A stretch of DNA of 64,000 bases from Spirochaetaceae bacterium (GTDB lineage: Bacteria; Spirochaetota; Leptospiria; Leptospirales; Leptonemataceae). Location: assembly GCA_002730875.1 (NCBI GenBank), contig PCBI01000016.1, forward strand, positions 1-64,000, read 5' to 3'. Positions 45,526-54,727 of the stretch are shown in pieces; position 1 is the first letter of the stretch, and each line of letters opens with the position of its first letter. The notes beneath the pieces were generated by a model, which ran no database searches, was not told where the DNA came from, and was given only the letters and a program-made list of their open reading frames with translations. Made by a program: the position numbers and the translations under genes.

Positions 45526-45662
45526 TGCAAGTTCCGGCCCACTAGCAGTCCCGGTATCCATCACCGCGGCCTATCCACCGCGGCCTATCGAGCCTGAATT
45601 CAGGTCTGCTCCCTGTTACTTTTCACTTGAGCCCAATACCCGGCGTATTCAGGCTGGGGTAT

Positions 45663-46712
45663 ATGGAACAAAGACAGCTGGGAAGAACCGATCTAAAGGT
45701 TAGTATTGCCTGCCTGGGCACCATGACCTACGGAAACCAGAATACGGAAGTAGAAGGACATGCTCAGCTGGATCGTGCACTGGAAGCGGGAATCAACTTC
45801 ATCGATACCGCCGAGATGTATGCGGTCCCCCCTTCCCCGGACACGTACGGAAAAACAGAGAGCATAATCGGTAACTGGCTGGCAAGCCGACCGGGCATGC
45901 GCGAAAAGATCGTTCTGGCTACTAAAGTTTCCGGTCGCGGTCTGCGATGGGTGCGGGACGGCAATGCAATTATCGATCGAAAAAACATACTGGCAGCCGT
46001 TGAGGATTCGCTCAAGCGATTGAAGACCGATTATATAGATCTGTATCAGCTACACTGGCCCAACCGTCCCTTCTATCACTTTGGCGGTTACTGGAGATTC
46101 TCGCCTTCCGGCGAAGATACGGCTAAAGTCACCGAAAACCTGCATGAAGTACTGCAAACCCTGGGCGAACTGGTACAGCAGGGCAAGATTCGGCATGCCG
46201 GGTTATCTAACGAAAGCGCCTGGGGCACAATGAAATATCTGGAACTGGCAGAAAGGTTTTCGCTTCCACGGATGGCCAGCATTCAAAACGAATATAGCCT
46301 GCTCTACCGACTATTCGAGCCTGACCTGGCCGAAGTTGCCGTACGTGAAGATGTGTCGCTGTTGGCCTATTCGCCCCTGGCCACCGGAATGCTAACCGGA
46401 AAATATAGAAATGGCAAAATCCCGGAAGGTAGCCGGTGGAAGATTCAGTCCAGCCGGCACAACCAGCGAAACACTCCCCAGGCCCATGCGGCGGTGGAAG
46501 CCTACCTCGAACTAAGCAAGAGGCACGATGTTCCGCTAAACCATTTGTCGCTGGCATTTGCCCATCAGAAGTATTTCATGACCTCGGTAATCATTGGCGC
46601 CACTACAATGGAGCAGCTGAATTCAGACCTGGAAGCATTCCACCTCAAACTCTCCAACGATATCATGAAGGAGATCGAGCAAGTCCGCAGGGATCATCCC
46701 ATCCCTTTTTGA
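45663..46712 (+). CDS. Aldo/keto reductase (Tas-like)
   Basis: The 349-residue protein has the catalytic tetrad of the superfamily: GINFIDTAEMYAV (Asp, Tyr), KIVLATKVSGRG (Lys) and DLYQLHWPNRP (His), on a TIM barrel with LSNESAWGTMKYLELAERF and IIGATTMEQLNSDLEAF (cofactor end). The insertion between strands and YGKTESIIGNWL fit the Tas/YajO group. It reduces aldehydes or ketones with NADPH; the substrate is not known. ATG 45663 is the first Met with family similarity (MEQRQLGRTDLKVS). Confidence 0.88.
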   Translation: MEQRQLGRTDLKVSIACLGTMTYGNQNTEVEGHAQLDRALEAGINFIDTAEMYAVPPSPDTYGKTESIIGNWLASRPGMREKIVLATKVSGRGLRWVRDGNAIIDRKNILAAVEDSLKRLKTDYIDLYQLHWPNRPFYHFGGYWRFSPSGEDTAKVTENLHEVLQTLGELVQQGKIRHAGLSNESAWGTMKYLELAERFSLPRMASIQNEYSLLYRLFEPDLAEVAVREDVSLLAYSPLATGMLTGKYRNGKIPEGSRWKIQSSRHNQRNTPQAHAAVEAYLELSKRHDVPLNHLSLAFAHQKYFMTSVIIGATTMEQLNSDLEAFHLKLSNDIMKEIEQVRRDHPIPF

Positions 46713-46752
46713 CATGCTAATATAACCACGCCCCACCAGGATCCCAATATTC

Positions 46753-47598
46753 ATGGAAAGTAAAGATTTCAAAGGTCGGTTCCGGTATTTCTTCAAGGAC
46801 AATAACAGGGAGCAGACGATTCTGCTTCTAAGCGGTTTTCAGGATACGGGCCGCGGTTTCTACTTCCTGGAAGATTATCTGTCCGAGAAATTCAATCTGA
46901 TCGCGCCGGATTGGCGAGGGCATGGCGATTCGCCGCATCTACCGGAAGGATGGTTCTATTCCTCGGGGATGCTTCTTGCGGATTTCGTGCAGTTCACCGG
47001 CGAAATTGTGGAAGGCCCCTATCATATCCTGGCCCACAGCATGGGCTCGGCCCTGGCCGCCAGACATGCCGGTCTGGTGGGCCAGGAAGTTCAATCTCTG
47101 GTCCTGATCGAGGGCTTTTCCGGTCGCTGGCCTGCCGAAAAGGAAGCGGACCGGATGACCGACTGGGTGCGAAAACTAAGAAAGGAAAGGCCTCCGCGAG
47201 AAAGCCGAATGCCATCCCTAAAGGCTGCCCGGGAATTACTGGCCCGGGCTCACCCGAGGACACCGGAAGAGAATCGGGCCATTCTAGCCGAGCTTTGGAC
47301 GAATGAAAAGGACGGTGGCTTTACCTGGAAACACGATCCGGCATTGCGAAGTCGGATGCTGCCCATACCTTTCCCGCCGGATCTGAGCCGAGAGTTATGG
47401 AGCAGAATTCAATGCCCGACCCTCTTTGTGTACGGCAAGCACAGTCCTCTGAAACCGCCGGATGATCAGATCCAGGAGATACTCTCCCACTTCAGGCGCC
47501 TGAAATCCGTGGAACTGGAAAGCGGGCATAACCCCCATCAGGAAATGCCAGAAACCATGATTTCGGTGCTGGAAGAGTTCTACCGGGAATCCCTGTAA
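46753..47598 (+). CDS. Alpha/beta hydrolase
   Basis: The 281-residue cytoplasmic protein has the hydrolase core: LLLSGFQDTGRGFYFLED (oxyanion region), APDWRGHGDS (51-60), HILAHSMGSALAARHAG with nucleophile Ser96, FVYGKHSPLKPP (acid region) and VELESGHNPHQEMPE (His). No signal peptide. The cap region is rich in Arg/Glu. Related enzymes cleave esters or C-C bonds; the substrate is unknown. It follows the aldo/keto reductase gene by 40 bp in the same direction. Confidence 0.82.
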   Translation: MESKDFKGRFRYFFKDNNREQTILLLSGFQDTGRGFYFLEDYLSEKFNLIAPDWRGHGDSPHLPEGWFYSSGMLLADFVQFTGEIVEGPYHILAHSMGSALAARHAGLVGQEVQSLVLIEGFSGRWPAEKEADRMTDWVRKLRKERPPRESRMPSLKAARELLARAHPRTPEENRAILAELWTNEKDGGFTWKHDPALRSRMLPIPFPPDLSRELWSRIQCPTLFVYGKHSPLKPPDDQIQEILSHFRRLKSVELESGHNPHQEMPETMISVLEEFYRESL

Positions 47599-47879
47599 GA
47601 CACTCCTTACAGGAAAGCGGTCCAACAGAATGCGCCTGAAGCCACCGTAGTGACTTCCGAATGCACTGCACCGGCCTGGCCAAAGTGAGCTTACGGCCCA
47701 GATGAGCCCTGAAGACACGAACCGGGGCGCCATAGCGCTCTAATCATTTGGGCATAGTCGCCGAGAAATACTCTTTGTTCGCTTTTTTTTAGCGAAATGG
47801 GAGTTGTAAACCGGATGGCCCTGGCGAAAAATATGCTAACCTGAACCGACGCGGGCGTCTAATTTTCAGGTAGGCCGAT

Positions 47880-48881
47880 ATGAAATCCTTTAACATGCAT
47901 CCCGGACCAAATGCAAACCTGTCGAAAACCGCTCCTGGAGCTCCTCGATTTTTTGTAGCTGCATTTCTGGTTTCGGTTCTGATCTCATGCCATGCGGCTC
48001 CCTCGGTAAATCGCTCCGGACTTCCTGGAGATATGGAGGAGTTATCGCTAAGCATTCAGGACATGAAACGAACGGCCCGGATCTATGTTCCCGCCGGCTA
48101 CAATAAACAGAAGTTGCCGGTAATCGTCCTGCTCCACGGTTCAGGGAGCGATGGATATTCGGTGGCCAGACAGTCAGGAATGAGCCTGGCGGCTCAACAG
48201 AGAGGATTCATCGTAGTGTACCCCGATGCACTCCCTCTGGATCCGCAAAAGCCCGCCAGCGCGCAGAACCCGCGGGTGTGGGCGGACGGAACAGGCCGAG
48301 GCTTTGCCGGTGAGAATCCCGAGAATGATGTGATATTCATTCGTGGTCTATTGAACCGCATCTTTGAAGATTTGCCCGCGGATCCCGATCAGGTGCACAT
48401 TGCCGGGTTTTCTAACGGCGGCTCCATGACTTTTCGCCTTGCCCGGGAACTTCCGGAGCTGTTTCGACGCATCGCCGTTGTGGCCGGAGTGTCCTGGCTG
48501 GAGCACATGGAAGGAGACAAGCAGGACCTGCTCTACATTACGGCCCGACAGGACTCCGTCATTCCTCCTAACAAGGAAATCAGCAAGCTTCCTCATTCCA
48601 CAGTAGATCGCAGCACTTCCGTAAGTCGAACGCTCATGCAATGGATGGATCAATGCCGATCGTCGCGAGATGCATCGGTTCTGTATCTACCAAGAGAGCT
48701 ACAGAAGCGAACCCAACACTTTGATTGTAACGACCGCGTTGTGCAGTATCTAGAATTGCCGCGCACGGCCCATGTATGGCCAGGTGGTCAGGACGATCCG
48801 GTGGGCGAGCTGAATGCTACTACATACATTGTAAGATTTCTACTGGATGGAAAAAGACAGTCCCATGCTCTGGGACTATGA
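47880..48881 (+). CDS. Lipoprotein esterase of the LpqC/polyhydroxybutyrate depolymerase type
   Basis: The 333-residue protein has a signal with lipobox VLISC, then VIVLLHGSGSDGYSVARQSG (oxyanion), AQQRGFIVVYPDAL, DPDQVHIAGFSNGGSMTFRL (nucleophile Ser in GFSNGG), YITARQDSVIPPNK (Asp) and RTAHVWPGGQDDP (His). This pattern is that of extracellular feruloyl-esterase/PHB-depolymerase-like enzymes. It would act in the envelope. The last codons overlap the next gene's ATG (ATGA), so the two are translationally coupled. Confidence 0.82.
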   Translation: MKSFNMHPGPNANLSKTAPGAPRFFVAAFLVSVLISCHAAPSVNRSGLPGDMEELSLSIQDMKRTARIYVPAGYNKQKLPVIVLLHGSGSDGYSVARQSGMSLAAQQRGFIVVYPDALPLDPQKPASAQNPRVWADGTGRGFAGENPENDVIFIRGLLNRIFEDLPADPDQVHIAGFSNGGSMTFRLARELPELFRRIAVVAGVSWLEHMEGDKQDLLYITARQDSVIPPNKEISKLPHSTVDRSTSVSRTLMQWMDQCRSSRDASVLYLPRELQKRTQHFDCNDRVVQYLELPRTAHVWPGGQDDPVGELNATTYIVRFLLDGKRQSHALGL

Positions 48882-49714
48882 AATCGGTTCCTGTTCTGAG
48901 TTCCCTTATCGCAGCCGTTCTGGTGGCCGGCGCATCCTGGTTCTTGCATGATCATCTTGCCCAGAGGCAGTCCAGGGAAATCGCCGCGCATATAGAGGCC
49001 TTCAAGGATCAGGCTTACAAGACCGAGCGGTTCTACATAGAGAATTTACCCATCTACGAAGACTGGACCGCCCCCGAAAAGGAACGGGATCTTCGTAAGT
49101 TTCTACTAAAAGAGCACCTGGCCGTCGTAGAAAAAGCGGGTCTGGAGCCGGTGGGCAGCGCCGAAGAAATCCAGAACCTGGCGGCCAGTGGCAGTCTTGA
49201 AAACCTCAAGCAGGACAAGAGCACCCCCTACTACTTCTACAACGTTGGCAAGGAGTATCGCTATCTTCATCCGGCGGCGCACAAAGGACTTCTACTTCTT
49301 GCCGAAAGGTTTCAGCAGGTGTTGCACCGAAATCTGGAGGGAAAGGACGGCTTCAAGCCCGTGGTCATAAAGTTTGCCATCTCCTCCGCTTTGCGTCCGG
49401 TGCAATATCAGAAGAATCTGCGAAAACAGAATGCCAACGCTTCTTTTGTATCCTCGCACAGCTACGGACTCAGCTTTGATTTGTTTTACGACAGTTTTTA
49501 CGTTAACCTTCCCGAAAGCGAAGCTCCAGGAGCCATTCAGGAATCCATGGAGAACCTGAGGGTTCGCACGGGGTTTCTACTGGGCGCTTCTTTGCGCCGG
49601 CAGTTCCGAGCGGCGCTGGCCGAAACATTGCTTCAGCTTCAACGGGAAGGATTGCTGTATGCGATCTACGAAAGAAACCAGCGGTGCTACCACGTAACGA
49701 TCATACCGGATTAA
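48878..49714 (+). CDS. DUF5715/M15-like peptidase family protein
   Basis: From ATG 48878 the 278-residue protein has a signal anchor (VPVLSSLIAAVLVAGASWFL). The C-terminal half holds KFAISSALRPVQYQKNLRKQ, NANASFVSSHSYGLSFDLFY (SxHxxGxxxD, zinc ligands of D,D-carboxypeptidase-like M15 folds) and a final YAIYERNQRCYHVTII with the third His. I therefore infer a zinc-dependent cell-wall peptidase or a relative of unknown activity (DUF5715). Coupled by ATGA overlap to the esterase gene upstream. Confidence 0.75.
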   Translation: MKSVPVLSSLIAAVLVAGASWFLHDHLAQRQSREIAAHIEAFKDQAYKTERFYIENLPIYEDWTAPEKERDLRKFLLKEHLAVVEKAGLEPVGSAEEIQNLAASGSLENLKQDKSTPYYFYNVGKEYRYLHPAAHKGLLLLAERFQQVLHRNLEGKDGFKPVVIKFAISSALRPVQYQKNLRKQNANASFVSSHSYGLSFDLFYDSFYVNLPESEAPGAIQESMENLRVRTGFLLGASLRRQFRAALAETLLQLQREGLLYAIYERNQRCYHVTIIPD

Positions 49715-49915
49715 AGCAGTCCCGGAGGGCGGTTCCAATCTTTTCCATACAAAGGCGGAGTAGTTGAGCCTCGTTTTCCGGAACGGAACAGAGGCGTTGG
49801 AATTTCCGGTGGAATTGCCGTCGATTCTATCAGCTACTTTGAGACGAATTACGCAGGAATTGAAGCAGCTTTAGGACGCATCACAGAAGGCTTTCAGAAA
49901 CCGCAGGACGAATAA
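49715..49915 (+). pseudogene. Start-less open frame after the peptidase gene (possible remnant)
   Basis: Directly after the TAA of the peptidase gene, in the same frame, 66 codons stay open to TAA 49913-49915 and read like real protein: SFPYKGGVVEPRFPERNRGV, then GISGGIAVDSISYFETNYAG and IEAALGRITEGFQKPQDE. There is no ATG, GTG or TTG in frame. It may be the tail of a lost gene or an extension cut off by the stop. Confidence 0.35.
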
Positions 49916-50017
49916 CCGGGAGCTTCGCTAGCTGCTACGGGCAGCCAGAACACCCGAAAGACTTTCAAAAGATTAGGAGATGATCAGGGGGATGCTTCCC
50001 GGACTTGCGGCACTCTC

Positions 50018-50932
50018 TCAGGAATCCCCGGTGGAGCGATCCTTCAGCTTCTTCGCCTGGACCAGAAACTGCATGGCCTTTTCGGATTCGCCGGAAAAAA
50101 GATACATCAGGCTTAAATCCATCATATCTTTTGCATCATCCTTTAGCTCGGCCGTATCGAGTTTCTTGCCCGCAGCCCGGGCCCTTTTTCGCTCCTCGAT
50201 TTTCTGACGCAATGTCTTTGATCGGTCCTGGATTCGGTTCCGCACCCCTTCAAAGAAGACCCTGGATTCCTCATCGCTGGATTGACGGGCCTTCTGGACA
50301 TGATCGCCGAAGCTTGCATAGCCGGGAGACTCCTTGCTGAGTCGCTGCAACTCTTCGGTAGAGGTCTGATAGTCGCCGGTTTCCATCAGCAGCCCGGCCC
50401 GTAGGCCCAGCACGGTTTCATCCCCTGGCGCCTGCTTCAGGAATTGATCGCAAATACCCAGAGCCTCCGAATACTTCGCTCTTTCGGAAAGATTCAGAAG
50501 AAGCCCTAGAACGGCGATCCTGCTGCCGGGCTGGAGCTTCAGCGCATTCCTGAAGTATACCTCGGCCTTTTCGGGAAGCGACCGCGCTTCGTATACGTAG
50601 GCAAGCAATATGTGAGCCCGAAGAAAACGTGGATTAATCTTCAGACAGGCGATTAGATGAGCGCTGGCCGTTTCGTAATTCTTGCTCTGATAGTATTCGC
50701 TACCCAGATTGAAATGGACCGCTTCGTCCACACCCAGTTTCAGGGCTGCCTCGTAATAAGGAATGGAATCGGCCGGTCGCCTGAGTTTTCCGTAAACCCC
50801 GCCCAGATTCATTAATGCCGGTCTAAACCCGGGATTCTGTTGCAGCGATTTCTTGTACAACGCTATGGCATCGTCCAGTTTTCCGGACTTTTCGCGCTTC
50901 AAAGCTTCGTTGTACAGCTGCTTCTCGTTCAT
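50018..50932 (-). CDS. TPR-repeat protein
   Basis: The 304-residue protein is a series of tetratricopeptide repeats from residue 1 to about 215: YNEALKREKSGKLDDAIALY, ALMNLGGVYGKLRRPADSIP, FNLGSEYYQSKNYETASAHL, HILLAYVYEARSLPEKAEVY and CDQFLKQAPGDETVLGLRAG. A basic coiled-coil stretch (TLRQKIEERKRARAAGKKLD) follows and a last TPR-like pair. It is a protein-protein interaction scaffold without catalytic motif. The ATG lies 2 bp after the nadC stop, with its ribosome-binding site (GGAG) inside nadC. Confidence 0.82.
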   Translation of the reverse strand: MNEKQLYNEALKREKSGKLDDAIALYKKSLQQNPGFRPALMNLGGVYGKLRRPADSIPYYEAALKLGVDEAVHFNLGSEYYQSKNYETASAHLIACLKINPRFLRAHILLAYVYEARSLPEKAEVYFRNALKLQPGSRIAVLGLLLNLSERAKYSEALGICDQFLKQAPGDETVLGLRAGLLMETGDYQTSTEELQRLSKESPGYASFGDHVQKARQSSDEESRVFFEGVRNRIQDRSKTLRQKIEERKRARAAGKKLDTAELKDDAKDMMDLSLMYLFSGESEKAMQFLVQAKKLKDRSTGDS

Positions 50933-50934
50933 GA

Positions 50935-51813
50935 TTACTGCATCTCCAGGCTCAGATCCAGAAAACGAGTGGTATGAGTGATGTAGCCCATGCTTACGCC
51001 CAGGGGACCGGCATCCTTCAGATCCTTCAGCATATCCGGGGTCCAACCGCCGGACACTTCGATGCGAATTCCATCGGAGTATTCGCGGATTCGCCGGGCC
51101 GCCTCGCGGATCTGCTCGCCATTCATATTATCCAATAAAATTACATCCGGTTTTTGCTCCAGGGCTTCCTGCAACTGATCCAGACTGTCTATCTCCAGAT
51201 CTACGGGCAGATCGGGAAACTGGCTGCGAATCCGGCCGGCAGCTGCAGAGATGGAACCTGCGGCCTGCACATGGTTGTCCTTGATCATGGCCATGTCAGA
51301 CAGATGAATTCTATGGTTGGTCCCGCCGCCGCAGTATACGGCATATTTGGCAAGCTTGCGATAACCGGGTAACGTCTTTCGAGTATCCAGGATGTCTATT
51401 CCGTCGCCGGCCGCCTCCACGGCCTTTCGCACAGTGGTGGCAATACCGGAAAGATACTGCAGGAAGTTCAGGAAGGGTCTTTCCAGGCGGAGCAGTCCGC
51501 GTAGCGAACCGGAAAGCTGCATAAGCTTCTGTTCCTTTTCGAAGGATTCACCGTCCTTCAGATAGCTGTCCAGTGTGAGACTGTAGCCGGTTATTGTTTT
51601 AAACCGATCAAGCAAATGCAGGGATATCGCATTTCCGCAAAACACACCGGGCTCGCGGGGTATCAGCAGGGCGCTGGACGTCTGATCGGCGGAAAAGATC
51701 GCCTCCGAAGTAGGATCGCCGGCAGGGGCATCCTCCAGAATGGCCAGATCAATCAATCCCTGACAGTCCCGGAGTTCTATGGAATCTACGGGTTTTGTAT
51801 AATGCCGTCTCAA
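50935..51813 (-). CDS. nadC: Nicotinate-nucleotide pyrophosphorylase (carboxylating)
   Basis: The 292-residue protein matches NadC: LEDAPAGDPTSEAIF, LRLERPFLNFLQYLSGIATT, DTRKTLPGYRKLAKYAVYCG (phosphoribosyl-pyrophosphate site), GGTNHRIHLSDMAMIKDNHV, VDLEIDSLDQLQEALE, DVILLDNMNGEQIREA and IEVSGGWTPDMLKDLKDAG. It turns quinolinate and PRPP into nicotinate mononucleotide in NAD synthesis, using the product of nadA, which is encoded 13 kb to the left. It overlaps the upstream PDZ gene by 4 bp and is followed at once by the TPR gene. Confidence 0.95.
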   Translation of the reverse strand: MRRHYTKPVDSIELRDCQGLIDLAILEDAPAGDPTSEAIFSADQTSSALLIPREPGVFCGNAISLHLLDRFKTITGYSLTLDSYLKDGESFEKEQKLMQLSGSLRGLLRLERPFLNFLQYLSGIATTVRKAVEAAGDGIDILDTRKTLPGYRKLAKYAVYCGGGTNHRIHLSDMAMIKDNHVQAAGSISAAAGRIRSQFPDLPVDLEIDSLDQLQEALEQKPDVILLDNMNGEQIREAARRIREYSDGIRIEVSGGWTPDMLKDLKDAGPLGVSMGYITHTTRFLDLSLEMQ

Positions 51814-52229
51814 TTAGGATATCCAGGATTGCCGGAATACTGCTCTTTGTAGCGTTCGGGTAACGGGGCGAGAATAGCTTTTTTGAGCTGACGCTTTCCG
51901 TCCCGCTTCATGATCTCCACGCTTACCTCGTCGCCAGGATTCAAAGAAAGGATTCGCTTATTCAAGGTGTAGGTCCCCAGAACCGGATAGCCATTCGCCG
52001 TAACAATCAAATCCCCGATCTCCAGTCCGGCTTTCTCCGCGGGACTTCCGGGAAACACCTGCACAATGCGGACTCCCATGGCATCTTCCTGATACATGAT
52101 GCCAAGATAGGCTCGGCCCTGATTCTCGCTGGCGGGAGAGCTGACTTCGGGTTTCTCCGGCTCCACGGTCTTGCAATTCGAAATGCCCAGCAGGACCAGG
52201 GAGAGGGTCAGCACAAGGATACGGTTCAT
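51810..52229 (-). CDS. PDZ-domain lipoprotein
   Basis: The 139-residue protein has a signal with lipobox GISNC (Cys about 19), a short linker and one PDZ domain: AYLGIMYQEDAMGVRIVQVF, PGSPAEKAGLEIGDLIVTAN, GYPVLGTYTLNKRILSLNPG and DEVSVEIMKRDGKRQLK. There is no protease domain, unlike DegP-type proteins. It may be an envelope adaptor. Its stop overlaps the nadC start by 4 bp (ATGA), so it heads the PDZ-nadC-TPR operon. Confidence 0.85.
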   Translation of the reverse strand: MNRILVLTLSLVLLGISNCKTVEPEKPEVSSPASENQGRAYLGIMYQEDAMGVRIVQVFPGSPAEKAGLEIGDLIVTANGYPVLGTYTLNKRILSLNPGDEVSVEIMKRDGKRQLKKAILAPLPERYKEQYSGNPGYPN

Positions 52230-52330
52230 AGTATATTAAGGATCGACCTTTTTGGAAGGTTCCTTTACAGATGGAAACAGGGTCGGAAGACCGCATAAGG
52301 CAGAAATTGCATCTGCGCACTGGAGAGGGA

Positions 52331-52359
52331 TAAAAGAAGGGGGAACCAATGGCTCCCCC
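52331..52359 (-). terminator. Rho-independent terminator of the lysine-rich protein gene
   Basis: Read on the minus strand: GGGGGAGCC, loop ATT, GGTTCCCCC, then TTCTTTTA. It lies about 15 bp after the stop of the gene at 52374. One G-T pair is in the stem. Confidence 0.75.
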
Positions 52360-52373
52360 TTTCTATTGAAGAC

Positions 52374-52694
52374 TTATCGACGCTTTTTAGTCGCCTTTTT
52401 CTTTGCAGTCTTCTTTTTCGCTGCCTTTTTCTTAGAAGTTTTTTTCTTGGCTGCCTTCTTTTTACCGGCTTTTTTCTTGGAAGCGGCTTTCTTTTTCTTT
52501 TTTACCGCGTTCTTAACAGTGGCTTTCTTTCGAGCCATGCCAGGACGGGTCCACTTCTTTCGATAAGCCTGGTCAGAAATCTGCTTGGGCTTTAGGCCGT
52601 AAGCGGGAGCAATATCGCCAGGTTCTTTTCCCTGGGCATACTGCTTTTCGATTTCTCTTTGTTCTTTTTCGCTCAGGTCTGACCAATGTCTCAT
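52374..52694 (-). CDS. Lysine/alanine-rich histone H1-like protein with an N-terminal helix-turn-helix
   Basis: The 106-residue protein has two parts. Residues 1-50 (SDLSEKEQREIEKQYAQGKE, PGDIAPAYGLKPKQISDQAY) look like a helix-turn-helix of the terminase-small-subunit/resolvase type, with the recognition helix around LKPKQISDQAYRKKW. Residues 54-106 are a tail of about 60% Lys with repeated KKKAAKKKT-type units, as in eukaryotic H1 and bacterial H1-like proteins. It should bind DNA through both parts. The promoter region lies in the long gap to the right; a terminator follows the gene. Confidence 0.75.
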   Translation of the reverse strand: MRHWSDLSEKEQREIEKQYAQGKEPGDIAPAYGLKPKQISDQAYRKKWTRPGMARKKATVKNAVKKKKKAASKKKAGKKKAAKKKTSKKKAAKKKTAKKKATKKRR

Positions 52695-53183
52695 ATCGGG
52701 CTAACCTCTCTTTTAATTTTCCCGAAGGATAGACGCGTAAACGAAGCGAAGTCAATCAAATTTGTAATTCATCGCCCTTTAAGCGAAAAAAAATTGCAAA
52801 AATGGGCATTTTAACCCTGCGAAGACGATATCGCGCGCGATTTTCGCCTTCGCCTCGCCCTTTTGACGTCGAATCGCATCATACTGGTCTATCAAACTCT
52901 CAATATCGCCGGTTTAGAACAGTATGAACCAGTTGGAACGCCGCTTTGAAGACGCAGATGCTTTAGTTTTCGCGCCCGACGTTCAGTATTGCACTTTGCT
53001 TCCATCGGTCGTTCATTGTAACGCGGAATCGATGATAGCGGCACAGAAACTCGATGATAACCCAATAGCGGACCGACAGATACGTTGAACGGGCAAAGTC
53101 ACTGTAGCAAAGAAGCCACACCCTTCAACGGAGACGGCCAAGAAAGACTGGATTTTACAGCGTTTATTGGCCAACTGGAGTCC
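52695..53183. promoter_or_regulatory. Divergent intergenic region without a recognisable gene
   Basis: A 489-bp stretch between the lysine-rich gene (minus) and the biotin carboxylase gene (plus). It contains an A-rich run (52788-52801), and TTGACG at 52863-52868, but no matching -10 that I can place with confidence. Open frames here are short and unconvincing. Confidence 0.3.
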
Positions 53184-54695
53184 ATGAAGAACCTGAAGCG
53201 TATCCTGATCGCCAATCGAGGCGAAATAGCCGTTCGAATAATCAAAACAGTGAAGAAAATGGGGCTTACGTCCATCGTAGTCTATTCAGATGCGGACCGC
53301 AACAGTCTGGCCGTAAAGATGGCCGATGAATCCATTCATATTGGCGGTAGCAGCCCTTCGCAATCGTATCTGAACATTCCAGCCATTGTAGAAGCATGCC
53401 TTAAGACCGGAGCGGACGCGGTTCATCCAGGATATGGCTTTCTGTCCGAAAACGAGTCCTTTGCGCGCGCCCTGGAGGAGAACGGGATCGTTTTCATAGG
53501 TCCTACGCCGGAAACAATATCCGCTATGGGCAATAAGATCGAGGCAAGACGAATCATGGAAGCCCATGGAGTACCCGTAGTTCCAGGAAACAACGATTTG
53601 CCTTCCGATCCCGCCGCGATTGCCTCTATCGCATCCGAAATAGGCTATCCATTGCTCGTCAAGGCCCGTGCCGGAGGCGGAGGCCGGGGAATGCGCCTCA
53701 TACAGTCCGAAAAGGAGCTAATGGACGGAATCCAGTCCGCCCGGAGAGAGGCTGCCAGCGCTTTCGCCGACGATGGCGTCTTTCTGGAGAAGTTTGTAGA
53801 AACGCCGCGCCATATTGAGATACAGATATTCGGCGACGGTCAGGGAAACTGTATTCATCTATTTGAAAGAGAGTGTTCCATCCAGCGCAGACATCAGAAA
53901 ATCATAGAAGAAAGCCCTTCTCCGGCGCTGGGCCCCTCTGAACGAGCCTCCATTACTGAAGCGGCTCTCAAGGCGGGGCGCGCGGTAAACTACCGGGGCG
54001 CCGGCACCGTAGAGTTCGTATATTCCGATAGCACCAGAAGCTTCTATTTTCTGGAAATGAATACTCGGCTCCAGGTGGAGCATCCAGTGACCGAGGAGGT
54101 CACCGGCCGGGACCTGGTTCGGGATCAGATTCTCGTAGCCATGGACCCTTCTCACCTCCCCGATCAACGCGAAATAACTCAGAAAGGCCATTCTATGGAG
54201 GTAAGGCTCTATGCCGAAGATCCTTCCGAAGGCTTTATTCCGTCCGCCGGCAAAATCCATCGATTCAAGACGCCTTCCAGCCTTCGGGTAGACACCGGAG
54301 TAGAATCGGGTTCGGAAGTTTCGCTATTCTATGATCCCATGATTGCCAAGATCATCGCCACGGGGTCAAAAAGGGCCGAAACCATTGCCAATCTGCGGCA
54401 GGGACTGGATGATGTAGTGCTTTTTGGTCCCAGGAGCAATCTGGAGTACCTCAAATCCATATTGGAGAATCCACAGTTCCAATCCGGCGATTTCTCCACG
54501 GCTTTCATTGAAAAAGAGATGTCCGATTGGAAGCCCACCACCAGCGAAAGCACCCTGGAGCGGGCCCGAGCGGCGCTGGCCGTACTGTATTATGAGGGCG
54601 CCGGAAAAAGAAACCGGGCCAGAACGGGAGTCTGGGCTTCGGATAGCTTCCAGCTCTGGCAAAAAAGCCTGGCCGCAGAGAAAACCAGAGCATAA
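53184..54695 (+). CDS. Biotin carboxylase subunit of an acyl-CoA carboxylase
   Basis: The 503-residue protein (ATG 53184) has the biotin carboxylase domains: KRILIANRGEIAVRIIKTVK, VHPGYGFLSENESFARALEE, VKARAGGGGRGMRLI (ATP-grasp Gly loop), FVETPRHIEIQIFGDGQGN, FLEMNTRLQVEHPVTEEVTG and YAEDPSEGFIPSAGKIHRF. It carboxylates biotin on a carrier protein with ATP and bicarbonate. The C-terminal 50 residues exceed the usual AccC length (about 450), but no biotinyl domain (MKM) is attached, so it needs a separate carrier protein. No carboxyltransferase gene is adjacent; AccC and a propionyl/methylcrotonyl-type subunit are both possible. Confidence 0.88.
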   Translation: MKNLKRILIANRGEIAVRIIKTVKKMGLTSIVVYSDADRNSLAVKMADESIHIGGSSPSQSYLNIPAIVEACLKTGADAVHPGYGFLSENESFARALEENGIVFIGPTPETISAMGNKIEARRIMEAHGVPVVPGNNDLPSDPAAIASIASEIGYPLLVKARAGGGGRGMRLIQSEKELMDGIQSARREAASAFADDGVFLEKFVETPRHIEIQIFGDGQGNCIHLFERECSIQRRHQKIIEESPSPALGPSERASITEAALKAGRAVNYRGAGTVEFVYSDSTRSFYFLEMNTRLQVEHPVTEEVTGRDLVRDQILVAMDPSHLPDQREITQKGHSMEVRLYAEDPSEGFIPSAGKIHRFKTPSSLRVDTGVESGSEVSLFYDPMIAKIIATGSKRAETIANLRQGLDDVVLFGPRSNLEYLKSILENPQFQSGDFSTAFIEKEMSDWKPTTSESTLERARAALAVLYYEGAGKRNRARTGVWASDSFQLWQKSLAAEKTRA

Positions 54696-54727
54696 ATGGG
54701 CCCAACATAGCATTTTTGAGACCGGAC

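Noticed and set aside
45562-45589. 14-bp tandem duplication CACCGCGGCCTATC
   Set aside because: Only two copies between genes, no sign of function.
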